DNA from: Microvirga arabica | Lineage (GTDB): Bacteria > Pseudomonadota > Alphaproteobacteria > Rhizobiales > Beijerinckiaceae | Direction of reading: 5' to 3' | DNA: 64,000 nucleotides | NCBI RefSeq assembly: GCF_016811235.1 | Contig: NZ_JAFBID010000020.1 | Location: 26,188 to 90,187 of the forward strand | Shown: one piece after another, positions 25,770 through 34,353 of the stretch | How positions within the stretch are numbered: the first letter of the stretch is position 1 | How the letters are laid out: the number at the start of each line of letters is the position of its first letter | Notes under the pieces: model-generated | Databases searched by the model: none | Seen by the model: the letters and a program-made list of their open reading frames with translations, nothing else | What the model was told of the DNA's origin: nothing | Made by a program: the position numbers and the translations under genes

Positions 25770-26756
25770 ATGGGGCTGCTTGTCGACGGGGTCTGGCAGG
25801 ACCGGTGGTATGACACCACGAGCACGGGCGGCCGCTTCGTGCGGACGAATGCCGTCTTCCGCAACTGGGTCACGGCGGACGGGTCTCCCGGCCCAACGGG
25901 CGAAGGCGGCTTCGCGGCCGAGAGCGGGCGCTATCACCTCTATGTATCGCTCGCCTGCCCCTGGGCGCACCGCACCCTGATCATTCGAAAGCTTAAAGGC
26001 CTGGAGGCAATGATCGGCGTCTCTGTCGTGCATTGGCGCATGCTTGAACACGGCTGGACGTTCGAGGAGGGTCCCGGCGTCGTTCCGGATCCCATCCATG
26101 GAGCCCGCTACCTGCATCAGGTCTACACGGCCGCCAAATCCGACTACTCAGGGCGTGTGACGGTGCCGGTGCTCTGGGACAGGGCGAAGGGCACCATCGT
26201 CAACAACGAATCCGCCGAGATCATCCGCATGATGAACGCGGCCTTCGACAGCATCGGAGCCAAACCCGGCGACTACTATCCTGAAGATCTCCGACCCGAG
26301 ATCGACGCGCTGAACGCACGCATCTACGATCACGTCAACAACGGCGTTTACAAGGCTGGCTTCGCGACGACGCAGCAGGCCTATGAGGAGGCCGTGCGCC
26401 CGCTCTTCGAGGCGCTCGATAACCTCGACGAGCGGCTGTCCTCACGCCGCTATCTCTGCGGCGACAGGCTCACCGAGGCCGACATCCGGCTGTTCACCAC
26501 GCTGGTGCGCTTCGATGCCGTCTATGTGGGGCATTTCAAATGCAACCTGCGCCGGATTGCGGACTATCCGCATCTCTCCGGCTACCTGCGTGACCTCTAC
26601 CAGACGGACGGCATCGCCGAGATGGTCAACATGGCGCATATCAAAGGGCATTATTACGAGAGCCACAAGACCATCAATCCCACCGGCATCGTGCCCGCCG
26701 GACCGTTCCTGGATCTCGATGCACCGCACGGCCGCGAGCAACTGTCCGGAAGCTGA
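25770..26756 (+). CDS. glutathionyl-hydroquinone reductase (GST superfamily)
   Basis: A 328-aa Xi-class glutathione transferase that reduces glutathionyl-hydroquinones using GSH. The motif SLACPWAHRTLI puts the catalytic Cys at residue 63 in the CPWA signature. The N-terminal WYDT...FRNWVTADG and the C-terminal GHYYESHKTINPTGIVPAGP are characteristic of the YqjG/PcpF group. GGAGG is 5 nt before the ATG at 25770; the GTG at 25758 is an alternative. It lies just outside the tRNA islet. It probably protects against quinones from aromatic compounds. Confidence 0.92.
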   Translation: MGLLVDGVWQDRWYDTTSTGGRFVRTNAVFRNWVTADGSPGPTGEGGFAAESGRYHLYVSLACPWAHRTLIIRKLKGLEAMIGVSVVHWRMLEHGWTFEEGPGVVPDPIHGARYLHQVYTAAKSDYSGRVTVPVLWDRAKGTIVNNESAEIIRMMNAAFDSIGAKPGDYYPEDLRPEIDALNARIYDHVNNGVYKAGFATTQQAYEEAVRPLFEALDNLDERLSSRRYLCGDRLTEADIRLFTTLVRFDAVYVGHFKCNLRRIADYPHLSGYLRDLYQTDGIAEMVNMAHIKGHYYESHKTINPTGIVPAGPFLDLDAPHGREQLSGS

Positions 26757-26897
26757 TGCGCTTCCCGGACGGATATGCTGAGCGCTCTCCGGTGCAGCAG
26801 AGCAGGATCACGTTAAGAGGAGCAGAGCGCAACCTAGAGCCGTCCCTTCCGTTCGACTAGCAGGCCCGTCAGGGCTTTAATCGAGAGGAAAGAAAAT

Positions 26898-27566
26898 ATG
26901 ATGAACCGTATCGGTCTCGGTCTGATTGCGAGCACGCTCCTGGCCGCTCCGGCCTTCGCACAGGCTCAAGCGCCGGCCCAGCCGCAAGGCCAGGCACCTG
27001 CCAGCGGCACCACCATGCAAGCGCCCATGAACCAGGGCGCTGGAACTGCCATGCAGGGCAGCGAGGTTCAGTACATCACGCAGAACCGCTCCGATCTGTG
27101 GCGTGCATCGCGGCTGGAAGGGGTCAACGTCTACAACCAGAACGACGAGCGGATCGGCGACATCAGCGAAGTTCTCGTAAACCGCCAGGGACAGGTCGAA
27201 GCCGTGGTCATCGGCGTCGGCGGCTTCCTCGGCATGGGCGAGCGCAGCGTTGCTGTGCCGTACAATGTCATCCAGTGGCAGCAGCAGAGTCAAGACCGCG
27301 TCGCGGGAACGACAGGCACGCCTGGCGCAGCCGGGACGACTGGTTCCACCACGATGGGCGCGGCGGGCTCGGCCAACACGGCCGGCACGAATACCGCAAT
27401 GACCAGCAACACCATGCAGCAGCCCGAGACGACGGGCACAGTCGGCACCGGCTATCAGGTCACCGCGGGCGATCGGATGCGCGACTATCCGGAACGGGCC
27501 ATCCTGCCGAATGCCACGAAGGAGCAGCTCGAGAACGCTCCGGAATTCCGCTACGCCAATCAGTAA
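26898..27566 (+). CDS. secreted PRC-barrel domain protein
   Basis: A 222-aa exported protein. The signal peptide (GLGLIASTLLAAPAFAQA) ends near residue 23. A Gln/Ala/Pro-rich linker follows, then one PRC-barrel (about 68-115: LWRASRLEGVNVYNQNDERIGDISEVLV to SVAVPYNVIQ). After that come about 60 residues of Gly/Thr/Ala/Ser low complexity. The last part contains RMRDYPERAILPNATKEQLENAPEF. PRC-barrels bind partner proteins or RNA. Periplasmic versions like this are common in Hyphomicrobiales, with unknown function. AGAGGAAAG precedes the start, and a terminator follows. Confidence 0.85.
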   Translation: MMNRIGLGLIASTLLAAPAFAQAQAPAQPQGQAPASGTTMQAPMNQGAGTAMQGSEVQYITQNRSDLWRASRLEGVNVYNQNDERIGDISEVLVNRQGQVEAVVIGVGGFLGMGERSVAVPYNVIQWQQQSQDRVAGTTGTPGAAGTTGSTTMGAAGSANTAGTNTAMTSNTMQQPETTGTVGTGYQVTAGDRMRDYPERAILPNATKEQLENAPEFRYANQ

Positions 27567-27585
27567 AGATTGTTACCGACGTGTT

Positions 27586-27615
27586 GAAGGAGCCCTTGAG
27601 GCTCCTTCTTCGTTT
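27586..27615 (+). terminator. terminator after the PRC-barrel gene
   Basis: A 9-bp perfect stem (GAAGGAGCC / GGCTCCTTC) with a CTTGA loop is followed by TTCGTTTTC, 19 nt after the stop codon. It also separates the PRC-barrel gene from the convergent cyclase gene. Confidence 0.8.
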
Positions 27616-27637
27616 TCGGGAAGAGAGCGAGGCTCGC

Positions 27638-28858
27638 TTACGGCCGGTAGACCTCGATGGCTTCTGCAAAGCCTTCCACCGCATGGGCTCCGAGCGGCGC
27701 AGGATTGCCCCACAGGTGCTCCACGAACGGCTTCGACATGAGCAGCGGCTCGCCCAGGCGCTTGTTCAGTTCGGCGATGCGGCTGGCGAGATTCACGTCG
27801 CGTCCGATCACCGTGAAATCGAGGCGCTGGCCGGAGCCCACATTGCCATAGGCTGCATCGCCGTGATGGAGGGCGAAACCCACGCTGATCGGCACGGGGA
27901 AGCGCCCCTCGCTGTTCGCCGCCTCGATGCGGCGAAGGGCATTGGTGGCGGCCGTGAGCGCCGATTGCGCCGCGCCGCCCGTGTCGTCACCCTTGTCGCG
28001 CACGATCGCCAGCACACCATCGCCCAGATATTTCAGCACCTCGCCGCCCTCGTCTTCGATGGGCGGCACGAGGCAGTCGAAATAGGTGTTCAGCAGCTCG
28101 ACCGCGCTCTCGGGACTCAGCGTCGACGAGATATGTGTGTAGTCTCGCATATCGGCGAACAGAATGGCCGAGCGGATGCGCGTGACCTGCCCGCGCTGAA
28201 TGGCGCCGGAGAGGATCGCCTTGTGAGGATCGTCGCCCACATAGATGCGCAGTACCTGGTCGAGGCGATTGCTGGTTGCGCGCAGCTCGGTGACGAGAGC
28301 AAAGGACGGCATGACCAAGCGCAGGATCGTCAGCTCTCGCGGACCGAACCCGCCCGGCGTCCGGGTGGCAAACGAGACCGCATTCTCGGCTCCGTTGGTG
28401 AACAGGACCGGGACCGTCACATATTGCCGATAGCCCGCCTCCTTCAGCTCCGGAATGACGGCGAAGAGATCGTCGGCGGTCTCGTCCAAGTCCAGGATGA
28501 GCCATTCGCCGGTGCGGTTCACATAGGCGAAGGGGCTTGCCTGGTAGACGGCTTCGCGACGATCCCCGTGGGGCAGGTATCGCACGACCGTGCCCTCCTC
28601 CCGGGTCCAGAACCGGCCGATGCCGGCATATTCCGTGTGGAGCGCCTCGATGGCCGAGACGGCCCGGTCGACCGGCAGGCCCAGATCGATCAGCCGGTTG
28701 AGGAAGCCGGAGAGGACCTCGTTCGCATCTTCCATGCGGGCCGCGACGGTCACGAGCCAGTCGCGCAGAGCAACGACCCGCGACAGGCTCTCCGTGTCGA
28801 GGCTCTTGGCCATAGTCAGGAGATCGTCCGAGAAGGCTGTGGCGGGAGGAAGCGTCAT
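27638..28858 (-). CDS. class III adenylate/guanylate cyclase
   Basis: A 406-aa nucleotide cyclase that makes cAMP or cGMP. The catalytic domain occupies about residues 215-400. Metal-binding Asp residues are in LFADMRDYT and YLGDG, the purine-selecting Lys is in EVLKYLGDG, and the transition-state Asn/Arg pair is in VIGRDVNLASRI, so it should be active. Residues 1-200 form a sensor-like region without membrane segments. It resembles a GAF-type module (WLILDLDETADDLF...YRQYVTVPVLF) and is unlike a receiver or CHASE domain. It is monocistronic and convergent with the PRC-barrel gene. Confidence 0.88.
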   Translation of the reverse strand: MTLPPATAFSDDLLTMAKSLDTESLSRVVALRDWLVTVAARMEDANEVLSGFLNRLIDLGLPVDRAVSAIEALHTEYAGIGRFWTREEGTVVRYLPHGDRREAVYQASPFAYVNRTGEWLILDLDETADDLFAVIPELKEAGYRQYVTVPVLFTNGAENAVSFATRTPGGFGPRELTILRLVMPSFALVTELRATSNRLDQVLRIYVGDDPHKAILSGAIQRGQVTRIRSAILFADMRDYTHISSTLSPESAVELLNTYFDCLVPPIEDEGGEVLKYLGDGVLAIVRDKGDDTGGAAQSALTAATNALRRIEAANSEGRFPVPISVGFALHHGDAAYGNVGSGQRLDFTVIGRDVNLASRIAELNKRLGEPLLMSKPFVEHLWGNPAPLGAHAVEGFAEAIEVYRP

Positions 28859-28985
28859 AAGGCCAAGGTGTGTTGTTCCCCCGGAACCTTCAAGGCGCGG
28901 GGAGGTAATCGCTGGGAAAAGCTGATATGCGCCTCAATCGGGCAAGCATTTTGACAGACGGCAGCCCCCGTAATAGAGCCGAGCC

Positions 28986-29606
28986 ATGGCCAGCATCGAT
29001 ACGCTTTTCGTCACCAAAGTCTACCGCGCCGAGCTCACCGGCTCCAAGGCCGAGCAGCGCAACGCCGAGCTTGAGGCAGCCTCCCTGTCCATTGCCGAGG
29101 ACGACGAGGCCGGCCAGCGCTGGTGCGCCAAGCACGGCTATCCGGGCTACACGTCCTATGCATCCCTCAACGACCTGCCCTGGCGGGTCCCGGTTTTCGG
29201 CGACCTCCTGAAGGAGATCGACAAGCACGTGGCGGCCTTCGCCAAGGAGCTTGAATACGACCTCCAGGGCCGCAAGCTCGTCATGGACAGCCTGTGGATC
29301 AACATCCTGCCCCCCGGCGGCATCCACACCTCGCACATCCACCCGCATTCGGTGATCAGCGGCACCTATTACGTGACGATTCCCGAGGGAGCGAGCGCCC
29401 TCAAGCTCGAGGACCCGCGTCTCGGCTTCATGATGGCGGCCCCACCGCGCAAGGCCAAGGCCAAGACCGAGAATCGGCAGTTCGCCTATATGAAGCCGGT
29501 TCCAGGCACGGTGCTGCTGTGGGAAAGCTGGCTGCGCCATGAGGTACCCCTCAATGAGGCGGAGTCCGAGCGCATCAGCATCAGCTTCAACTATGCCTGG
29601 CAATAA
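28986..29606 (+). CDS. putative 2OG-Fe(II) oxygenase (TIGR02466-like)
   Basis: A 206-aa protein with the layout of the TIGR02466-type putative 2-oxoglutarate/Fe(II) oxygenases. It shows a double-stranded-helix-like core with SLWINILPPGGIHTSHIHPHSVISGTYYV (about 99-127) and the later WESWLRHEVPLNEAESERISISFNY. The His residues in HTSHIHPH and the distal RHEVP, plus the Arg in ERIS, fit iron and 2OG ligands. There is no signal peptide. The substrate is unknown. It may be related to P4H-like enzymes acting on small molecules or proteins. It stands alone. Confidence 0.72.
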   Translation: MASIDTLFVTKVYRAELTGSKAEQRNAELEAASLSIAEDDEAGQRWCAKHGYPGYTSYASLNDLPWRVPVFGDLLKEIDKHVAAFAKELEYDLQGRKLVMDSLWINILPPGGIHTSHIHPHSVISGTYYVTIPEGASALKLEDPRLGFMMAAPPRKAKAKTENRQFAYMKPVPGTVLLWESWLRHEVPLNEAESERISISFNYAWQ

Positions 29607-29676
29607 GGTCGGCAGTCGAGAAATAGACGCCTCGTTTCCGGCGACACGGGTCCGGCTCCTGCGCTAAAACATCGTC

Positions 29677-30738
29677 ATGCAACTGCTTCGTGACGACGAC
29701 ACTCTGTTTGCCGCCCTGATCGCCCGCGATCCCTCCTACGAAGGGTTCGCTTATGTGGGCGTGAAGACCACCGGCATCTTCTGCCGTTTAACCTGCCCGG
29801 CCCGCAAGCCGAAGCGCACGAACGTCGTGTTCTTCGCCTGCAGGGACACGGCCCAGGAGGCGGGCTTTCGTCCGTGCCTCCGCTGCAGGCCCCTCGACAT
29901 CAAGCCGCCTGCGAGCGAGGCCCTCCAGACGCTGAAAGACCGTATCAAGGCGGAGCCCGACCGGCGGTGGAGTGCGGGCGACCTGAAGGTGCTGGGCTAC
30001 GATCCTTCGACGGTACGCCGCGCCTTTCAGCGCCAATACGGCGTCACCTTCGCGCAATATGCCCGGTCGCAGCGGTTGGGGCTTGCCGTCGGCACCTTGC
30101 AGCAGGGCGGCTCGGTGATGGATGCGCAGCTCGATGCCGGCTACGAATCCGGCAGCGGCTTTCGCGAAGCTGTCAGCCGGCTCATCGGCGATGCGCCGAC
30201 ACGCATGACGGCGCACCAGATCCTCACGGCGCAATGGCTCGACACGCCCATCGGCGCAATGCTCGCCGTGGTGGACGATGCGGGCGTCCACCTGCTCGAA
30301 TTCGCCGAGCGCAAAGCGCTTCCCACTGAGATCAAACGGCTGCGCGAGCGTGCTGGGCCGATCCGCTTCGGGCATCACCCGATGCTCGACAGGCTCGCCG
30401 GTGAGGTGGAGCAATACTTCTCTGGCCGGCTGACGGCGTTCACCATACCTGTCGTTCAGAAGGGCACGGCTTTTGAGGCCAATGTCTGGAATGCTCTGCA
30501 GCAAATCCCGGTCGGTCAGACACGCAGCTATGGCGCGCTTGCCCGCGCGATGGATCGCCCCGAGGCGGCGCGGGCGGTGGCGCGGGCGAACGGCGCCAAT
30601 CAGGTGGCGATCATCATTCCCTGTCATCGGGTGATCGGCGCCGACGGATCCATGACCGGCTACGGCGGCAAGATCTGGCGCAAGCAATGGCTGCTGAACC
30701 ATGAGCAGCGTATGGTAACATCACAATCACAGCCTTGA
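29677..30738 (+). CDS. ada: Ada: methyl-phosphotriester/O6-methylguanine repair protein and regulator
   Basis: A 353-aa bifunctional protein. The N-terminal zinc domain has Cys36, Cys40, Cys67 and Cys70, and Cys36 would take methyl groups from phosphotriesters. Next is an AraC-type HTH (about 85-185: STVRRAFQRQYGVTFAQYARSQRLG). The C-terminal methyltransferase domain has IIPCHRVIG with acceptor Cys316. The layout matches E. coli Ada, so it should both repair and activate the adaptive response. It overlaps the reading region of the next gene by only a few nt upstream of that gene's ATG, so the two may be co-transcribed. Confidence 0.93.
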   Translation: MQLLRDDDTLFAALIARDPSYEGFAYVGVKTTGIFCRLTCPARKPKRTNVVFFACRDTAQEAGFRPCLRCRPLDIKPPASEALQTLKDRIKAEPDRRWSAGDLKVLGYDPSTVRRAFQRQYGVTFAQYARSQRLGLAVGTLQQGGSVMDAQLDAGYESGSGFREAVSRLIGDAPTRMTAHQILTAQWLDTPIGAMLAVVDDAGVHLLEFAERKALPTEIKRLRERAGPIRFGHHPMLDRLAGEVEQYFSGRLTAFTIPVVQKGTAFEANVWNALQQIPVGQTRSYGALARAMDRPEAARAVARANGANQVAIIIPCHRVIGADGSMTGYGGKIWRKQWLLNHEQRMVTSQSQP

Positions 30739-30746
30739 GGTTACAG

Positions 30747-31511
30747 ATGTCCGATCAAGTCACGAAGGCCCAGACGTTCAAGGCGCTGCACGTTCCGGGC
30801 AACCCGGTCATCCTGTTCAATGTCTGGGATGCGGGCACCGCGAAAGCCGTGGGCGCAAGCGGTGCGAAAGCGCTCGCAACCGGCAGCTGGTCCGTCGCAG
30901 CGGCGCATGGCTTCGAGGACGGCGAGCATATGCCCTTCGATCTGGCGCTGGCCAATCTGGAGCGCATCACGGCCGCCACCGATCTTCCGGTGACCATCGA
31001 TCTGGAGAGCGGCTATGGAAGCAACCCCGAGGAAGCCGGCGCAAGCGTTGCCCGCGCGGTGCAGGCCGGCGCCATCGGCTGCAATCTCGAGGACAGCGCG
31101 CGTGAGACCGGACCGTTGCGCCCGATCTCCGAACAGGCTGCGCGGCTGAAAGGCGCGAGGAATGCAGCCGACAGGCTGGGCGTTCCCGCCTTCCTCAATG
31201 CGCGCACCGACGTGTTTCTCGCTGCCCCGGCGGACGCGCATGAAGGCCTCGTCGCGGAGGCGCTCGAACGCGGGCGCGCCTATGCCGATGCCGGCGCGGA
31301 TGGCTTCTTCGTGCCTGGGCTCGTCAATGAGAGGTTGATCGCCCGCATCGTCGAAAGCTCTCCCCTGCCGGTGAATGTCATGTTCAACGCAGCAATGCCG
31401 CCGGCTGCGCGCCTTGCGGAACTCGGCGTTGCCCGCATCAGCCATGGGCCAGGGCCGTACCGGGCGATGATGAAGGCGCTTGAGAGCGCCGCGAGGGAGG
31501 CCCTGCTCTGA
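30747..31511 (+). CDS. isocitrate lyase / PEP mutase family protein
   Basis: A 254-aa TIM-barrel enzyme of the PEP mutase/isocitrate lyase superfamily. Visible active-site stretches are LFNVWDAGTAKAV (near residue 25), ATGSWSVAAAHG (near 45), TIDLESGYG (about 83-91) and GCNLEDS (about 110-116). The catalytic Cys of isocitrate lyase (KKCGH) is absent, so it is more likely a lyase or hydrolase for a small 2-keto or phosphono compound. The ATG at 30747 has GAGG 6 nt upstream. It directly follows ada, but no functional link is obvious. Confidence 0.8.
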   Translation: MSDQVTKAQTFKALHVPGNPVILFNVWDAGTAKAVGASGAKALATGSWSVAAAHGFEDGEHMPFDLALANLERITAATDLPVTIDLESGYGSNPEEAGASVARAVQAGAIGCNLEDSARETGPLRPISEQAARLKGARNAADRLGVPAFLNARTDVFLAAPADAHEGLVAEALERGRAYADAGADGFFVPGLVNERLIARIVESSPLPVNVMFNAAMPPAARLAELGVARISHGPGPYRAMMKALESAAREALL

Positions 31512-31527
31512 CAGGGCCAACCTCACC

Positions 31528-32748
31528 TCAAACGCGCGCTTTCTCAATCTTCGGCAGGAAGTACGCGAGCAATCCAATCGCCGGCAGGAACGAGCACACC
31601 TTGTAGACGGTCTCGATGCTCGTCATGTCGGCGAGCTGACCCAGGGCCGCGGCGCCCAGGCCACCCATGCCGAATGACAGGCCGAAGAACAGGCCAGCGA
31701 TCATGCCGACGCGGCCGGGCACGAGCTCCGTTGCGTAGACAAGAATCGCCGAGAAGGCGGAGGCGAGCACTACACCGATGACGATGCTCAGCACTGCGGT
31801 CCAGAACAGGCTGGCATAGGGCAGCAGGAGCGTGAACGGCAGTACCCCGAGGATCGAGATCCAGATCACGTAGCGCCGGCCGATCCTGTCGCCGACCGGA
31901 CCGCCGAGCAGCGTACCGGCTGCCACAGCTCCGAGGAAGATGAAGAGATACACCTGCGCATCCTGCACCGACACCTGGAACTTCGCGATCAGGTAGAAGG
32001 TGTAGTAGCTGGTGAGCCCCGCCATGTAGAAGTTCTTCGAGAAGACCAGCAGCATCAGGATCGTGATCGACAAGACGATACGCCCGCGTGAGAAGGAAGA
32101 TGTCCTCTCAGGGGCTTTCGGCTTAGCCTTAAGCTCCACCAGCTTGTCCCGGTACCAGCGCCCGACCGTAAACAGGATCAGCATGGCGAGCAGCGCCACG
32201 GCGGAGAACCAGGCGATGCTGCCTTGTCCGAACGGCACCACGATGAAGGCTGCAAGCAGCGGCCCCAGGGCCGTGCCCGCATTGCCGCCGACCTGGAACA
32301 CCGACTGCGCCAGCCCGTGCCGCCCGCCCGAGGCCATGCGGGCGACGCGGGAGGATTCCGGATGAAACACCGACGAGCCCATGCCGACAAGCGCCGCGCC
32401 GAGGAGAAGCAGCGGATAGGAATGAGCCTGCGAGAGCGTCAACAGGCCGACCAGAGTAAAGCCCATGCCGACCACGAGGGAGAAGGGCTGCGGCCTGCGG
32501 TCCGTGAACGTGCCGACCAGCGGCTGCAGCAGCGATGCGCTCATCTGGAAGGTGAGCGTCAGCAGGCCGATCTGGCCAAAATCGAGCCGGTAATTGTCCT
32601 TCAGGATCGGGTAGATCGCCGGAAGCAGCGACTGGATTAGGTCGTTCAGCAGGTGGGACACGCTGATGGCGGCGAGCACAGGCACCGCAACCCTCTCGGC
32701 AGCGATCTGGAGGGGGGCAGCGGGCATGACGGGTGTTTTCGTGTCCAT
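31528..32748 (-). CDS. fsr: Fsr-like MFS transporter (fosmidomycin-resistance type)
   Basis: A 406-aa major facilitator with about 12 membrane segments, the same length as E. coli Fsr. Shared-looking stretches include SVSHLLNDLIQSLLPAIYPIL near the start, LTLTFQMSASLLQPLVG, and GMGSSVFHPESSRVARMASGGRHGLAQS in the first half. It likely exports a small molecule by proton antiport. The natural substrate is unknown, and the drug name comes from overexpression work in E. coli. I use the ATG at 32748; a 60-residue longer frame lacks membrane-protein character. It is monocistronic and nearly abuts the convergent PEP-mutase gene. Confidence 0.87.
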   Translation of the reverse strand: MDTKTPVMPAAPLQIAAERVAVPVLAAISVSHLLNDLIQSLLPAIYPILKDNYRLDFGQIGLLTLTFQMSASLLQPLVGTFTDRRPQPFSLVVGMGFTLVGLLTLSQAHSYPLLLLGAALVGMGSSVFHPESSRVARMASGGRHGLAQSVFQVGGNAGTALGPLLAAFIVVPFGQGSIAWFSAVALLAMLILFTVGRWYRDKLVELKAKPKAPERTSSFSRGRIVLSITILMLLVFSKNFYMAGLTSYYTFYLIAKFQVSVQDAQVYLFIFLGAVAAGTLLGGPVGDRIGRRYVIWISILGVLPFTLLLPYASLFWTAVLSIVIGVVLASAFSAILVYATELVPGRVGMIAGLFFGLSFGMGGLGAAALGQLADMTSIETVYKVCSFLPAIGLLAYFLPKIEKARV

Positions 32749-33021
32749 CGCGGGTTCTTCTTGATGGGACCGACCTAGGGCTCGGACCTTCTGCAGCGTT
32801 TCCGCTCCTCCTATAGCCCATATCGGGGTGCCGATCCCCTGCCCATCCTGCAATCCAGGGCTACGGCGCAGGCGGGTCAGGCTCCTGCTCCTGCCTGAGC
32901 CCGGCTCACCTGCAACATAGTATCGCATGGGTCACAACTTTTTCCCATTTCGTCGATAAGAGCGAAAACCAAGCAATAAGCCCGGCAACCGGGACAACCG
33001 ATTTGGAACAAGGGGTATTTC

Positions 33022-34281
33022 ATGTCTCAGGCAACGTCCTACGAGCAATTGATGCTCGAACTGGTGAACCGGGAGCGCGCGACGGCCGGCGCCCAGCCGC
33101 TGGCCTTCAACGGCGATCTCAACGAATCGGCGGATGCGCACAGCAACTGGATGATCTCGGCCGATGTTTTCTCCCATACGGGGCTGGGCAATTCGTCCGC
33201 ACATCAGCGGATGATCAACGCCGGCTACAGCTTCACCGGATCCTATGCCTCGGGCGAGAACATCGCCTGGGCGAGCCTCCGGAGCCCGACAGGGCTGCAG
33301 GACGAGGTGGAACTCCTGCACACCAACCTGATGAACAGCCCAGGCCACAAGGCCAACATTCTCAACGCCAACTTCCAGGAGATCGGCGTCGGTTTTGAGA
33401 CCGGCAGCTACCTGACCTGGGACGCGGCCTTCGTCACGCAGAACTTCGCCCGTTCGGGAAGCAAGGCCTTCCTCACCGGCGTCACTATGGACGACAAGGA
33501 CGGCGACCGGTTCTACGACATCGGCGAGGGCTTGGGCGGCCTTACCGTGTCGGCCGTCAGCGCGTCCGGAGCCACGTTCACCACCACCACCGGGAGCGGC
33601 GGCGGCTACAGCCTCGCCCTGGCGGCAGGCACCTACAATGTGACTTTCTCGGGCGGCGGCTATTCCCCGGTGACCAAGCAGGTGACCATCGGGTCGGCGA
33701 ACGTGAAGCTCGATCTCATCGACCCGGCGGGAGCCCCCACCGGCAGCGATACGACCAGCGGCACGGCAGCGGCCAACACGATCAAAGGCACCGCGGCGGC
33801 CAACACGATCAAGGGCCTGGGCGGCAATGACACGCTCTACGGCCGCTCCGGCAACGACAAGCTTTATGGCGGCACCGGCAACGACAAGCTCCTGGGCGAA
33901 GCCGGCAACGACAAGCTCCTGGGCGAAGCCGGCAACGACAGGCTCCTGGGCGAAGCCGGCAACGACAGGCTCTACGGCAGCGACGGCAAGGACGTCCTGA
34001 CGGGCGGCGCGGGCAGCGATTTCCTGAGCGGCGGCGGCGGTGCCGATACCTTCCGCTTCGCCGGGAAATGGGGCGCGGACAAGGTTGCCGACTTCAGGAA
34101 CGGCGTCGACCGCATCGAGCTGCGCGGCAACGGCCTGAGCTTCCGCGAACTCAGCATCGCCAAGGGCCACGGCGACGGTGACGGCAAGGCAGATGACGTG
34201 ATCATCAAGGCCGACGGACAGTCGATTGCGCTGCTCAACGTGAAGGTCTCGCTGATCGGTGCCTCGGACTTTCTGTTCTGA
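33022..34281 (+). CDS. CAP-domain RTX exoprotein
   Basis: A 419-aa predicted type I secretion substrate without a signal peptide. Domains in order are: a CAP/SCP domain (about 8-145, with LNESADAHSNWM, HTGLGNS and SGENIAW), an SdrD-B-like beta sandwich (about 153-235), then Ca2+-binding RTX nonapeptides (GNDxLxGxx, about 265-345). The C-terminal block VADFRNGVDRIEL ends in GASDFLF. The RTX part contains three 27-bp DNA repeats. No HlyB/HlyD/TolC-type exporter is in the window. CAP domains often bind lipids or walls. SD AAGGGG precedes the ATG. Confidence 0.88.
   Translation: MSQATSYEQLMLELVNRERATAGAQPLAFNGDLNESADAHSNWMISADVFSHTGLGNSSAHQRMINAGYSFTGSYASGENIAWASLRSPTGLQDEVELLHTNLMNSPGHKANILNANFQEIGVGFETGSYLTWDAAFVTQNFARSGSKAFLTGVTMDDKDGDRFYDIGEGLGGLTVSAVSASGATFTTTTGSGGGYSLALAAGTYNVTFSGGGYSPVTKQVTIGSANVKLDLIDPAGAPTGSDTTSGTAAANTIKGTAAANTIKGLGGNDTLYGRSGNDKLYGGTGNDKLLGEAGNDKLLGEAGNDRLLGEAGNDRLYGSDGKDVLTGGAGSDFLSGGGGADTFRFAGKWGADKVADFRNGVDRIELRGNGLSFRELSIAKGHGDGDGKADDVIIKADGQSIALLNVKVSLIGASDFLF
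33877..33957 (+). repeat. three tandem 27-bp repeats within the RTX region
   Basis: The units 33877-33903 and 33904-33930 are identical. The third, 33931-33957, differs by one A-to-G change. Each encodes one RTX unit, GNDKLLGEA or GNDRLLGEA. The near-identity at DNA level indicates very recent duplication, since other RTX units of the gene are diverged. Confidence 0.92.
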
Positions 34282-34301
34282 GTTCACATTCATCGGCAAA
34301 G

Positions 34302-34331
34302 AAAAAGGCGGGCTTTCAGGCCCGCCTTTTT
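34302..34331. terminator. bidirectional terminator between the CAP-RTX and symporter genes
   Basis: A 12-bp stem (AAAAAGGCGGGC / GCCCGCCTTTTT) with a TTTCAG loop lies between two convergent genes, 20 nt after one stop and 22 nt from the other. It carries T-runs in both directions. Confidence 0.9.
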
Positions 34332-34353
34332 GTTGATTGGCTGTCCTAGTCCC

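Noticed and set aside
27098..28954. 618-aa plus-strand frame across the PRC-barrel gene and the cyclase
   Set aside because: It is out of frame with the PRC-barrel gene and antisense to the cyclase, and passes through the terminator.
31528..32748. Acquired drug-resistance gene (fosmidomycin)
   Set aside because: Fsr-like exporters are common core genes; composition and context show no sign of transfer.
33877..33957. CRISPR array
   Set aside because: The 27-bp repeats are contiguous without spacers and encode RTX units in frame.
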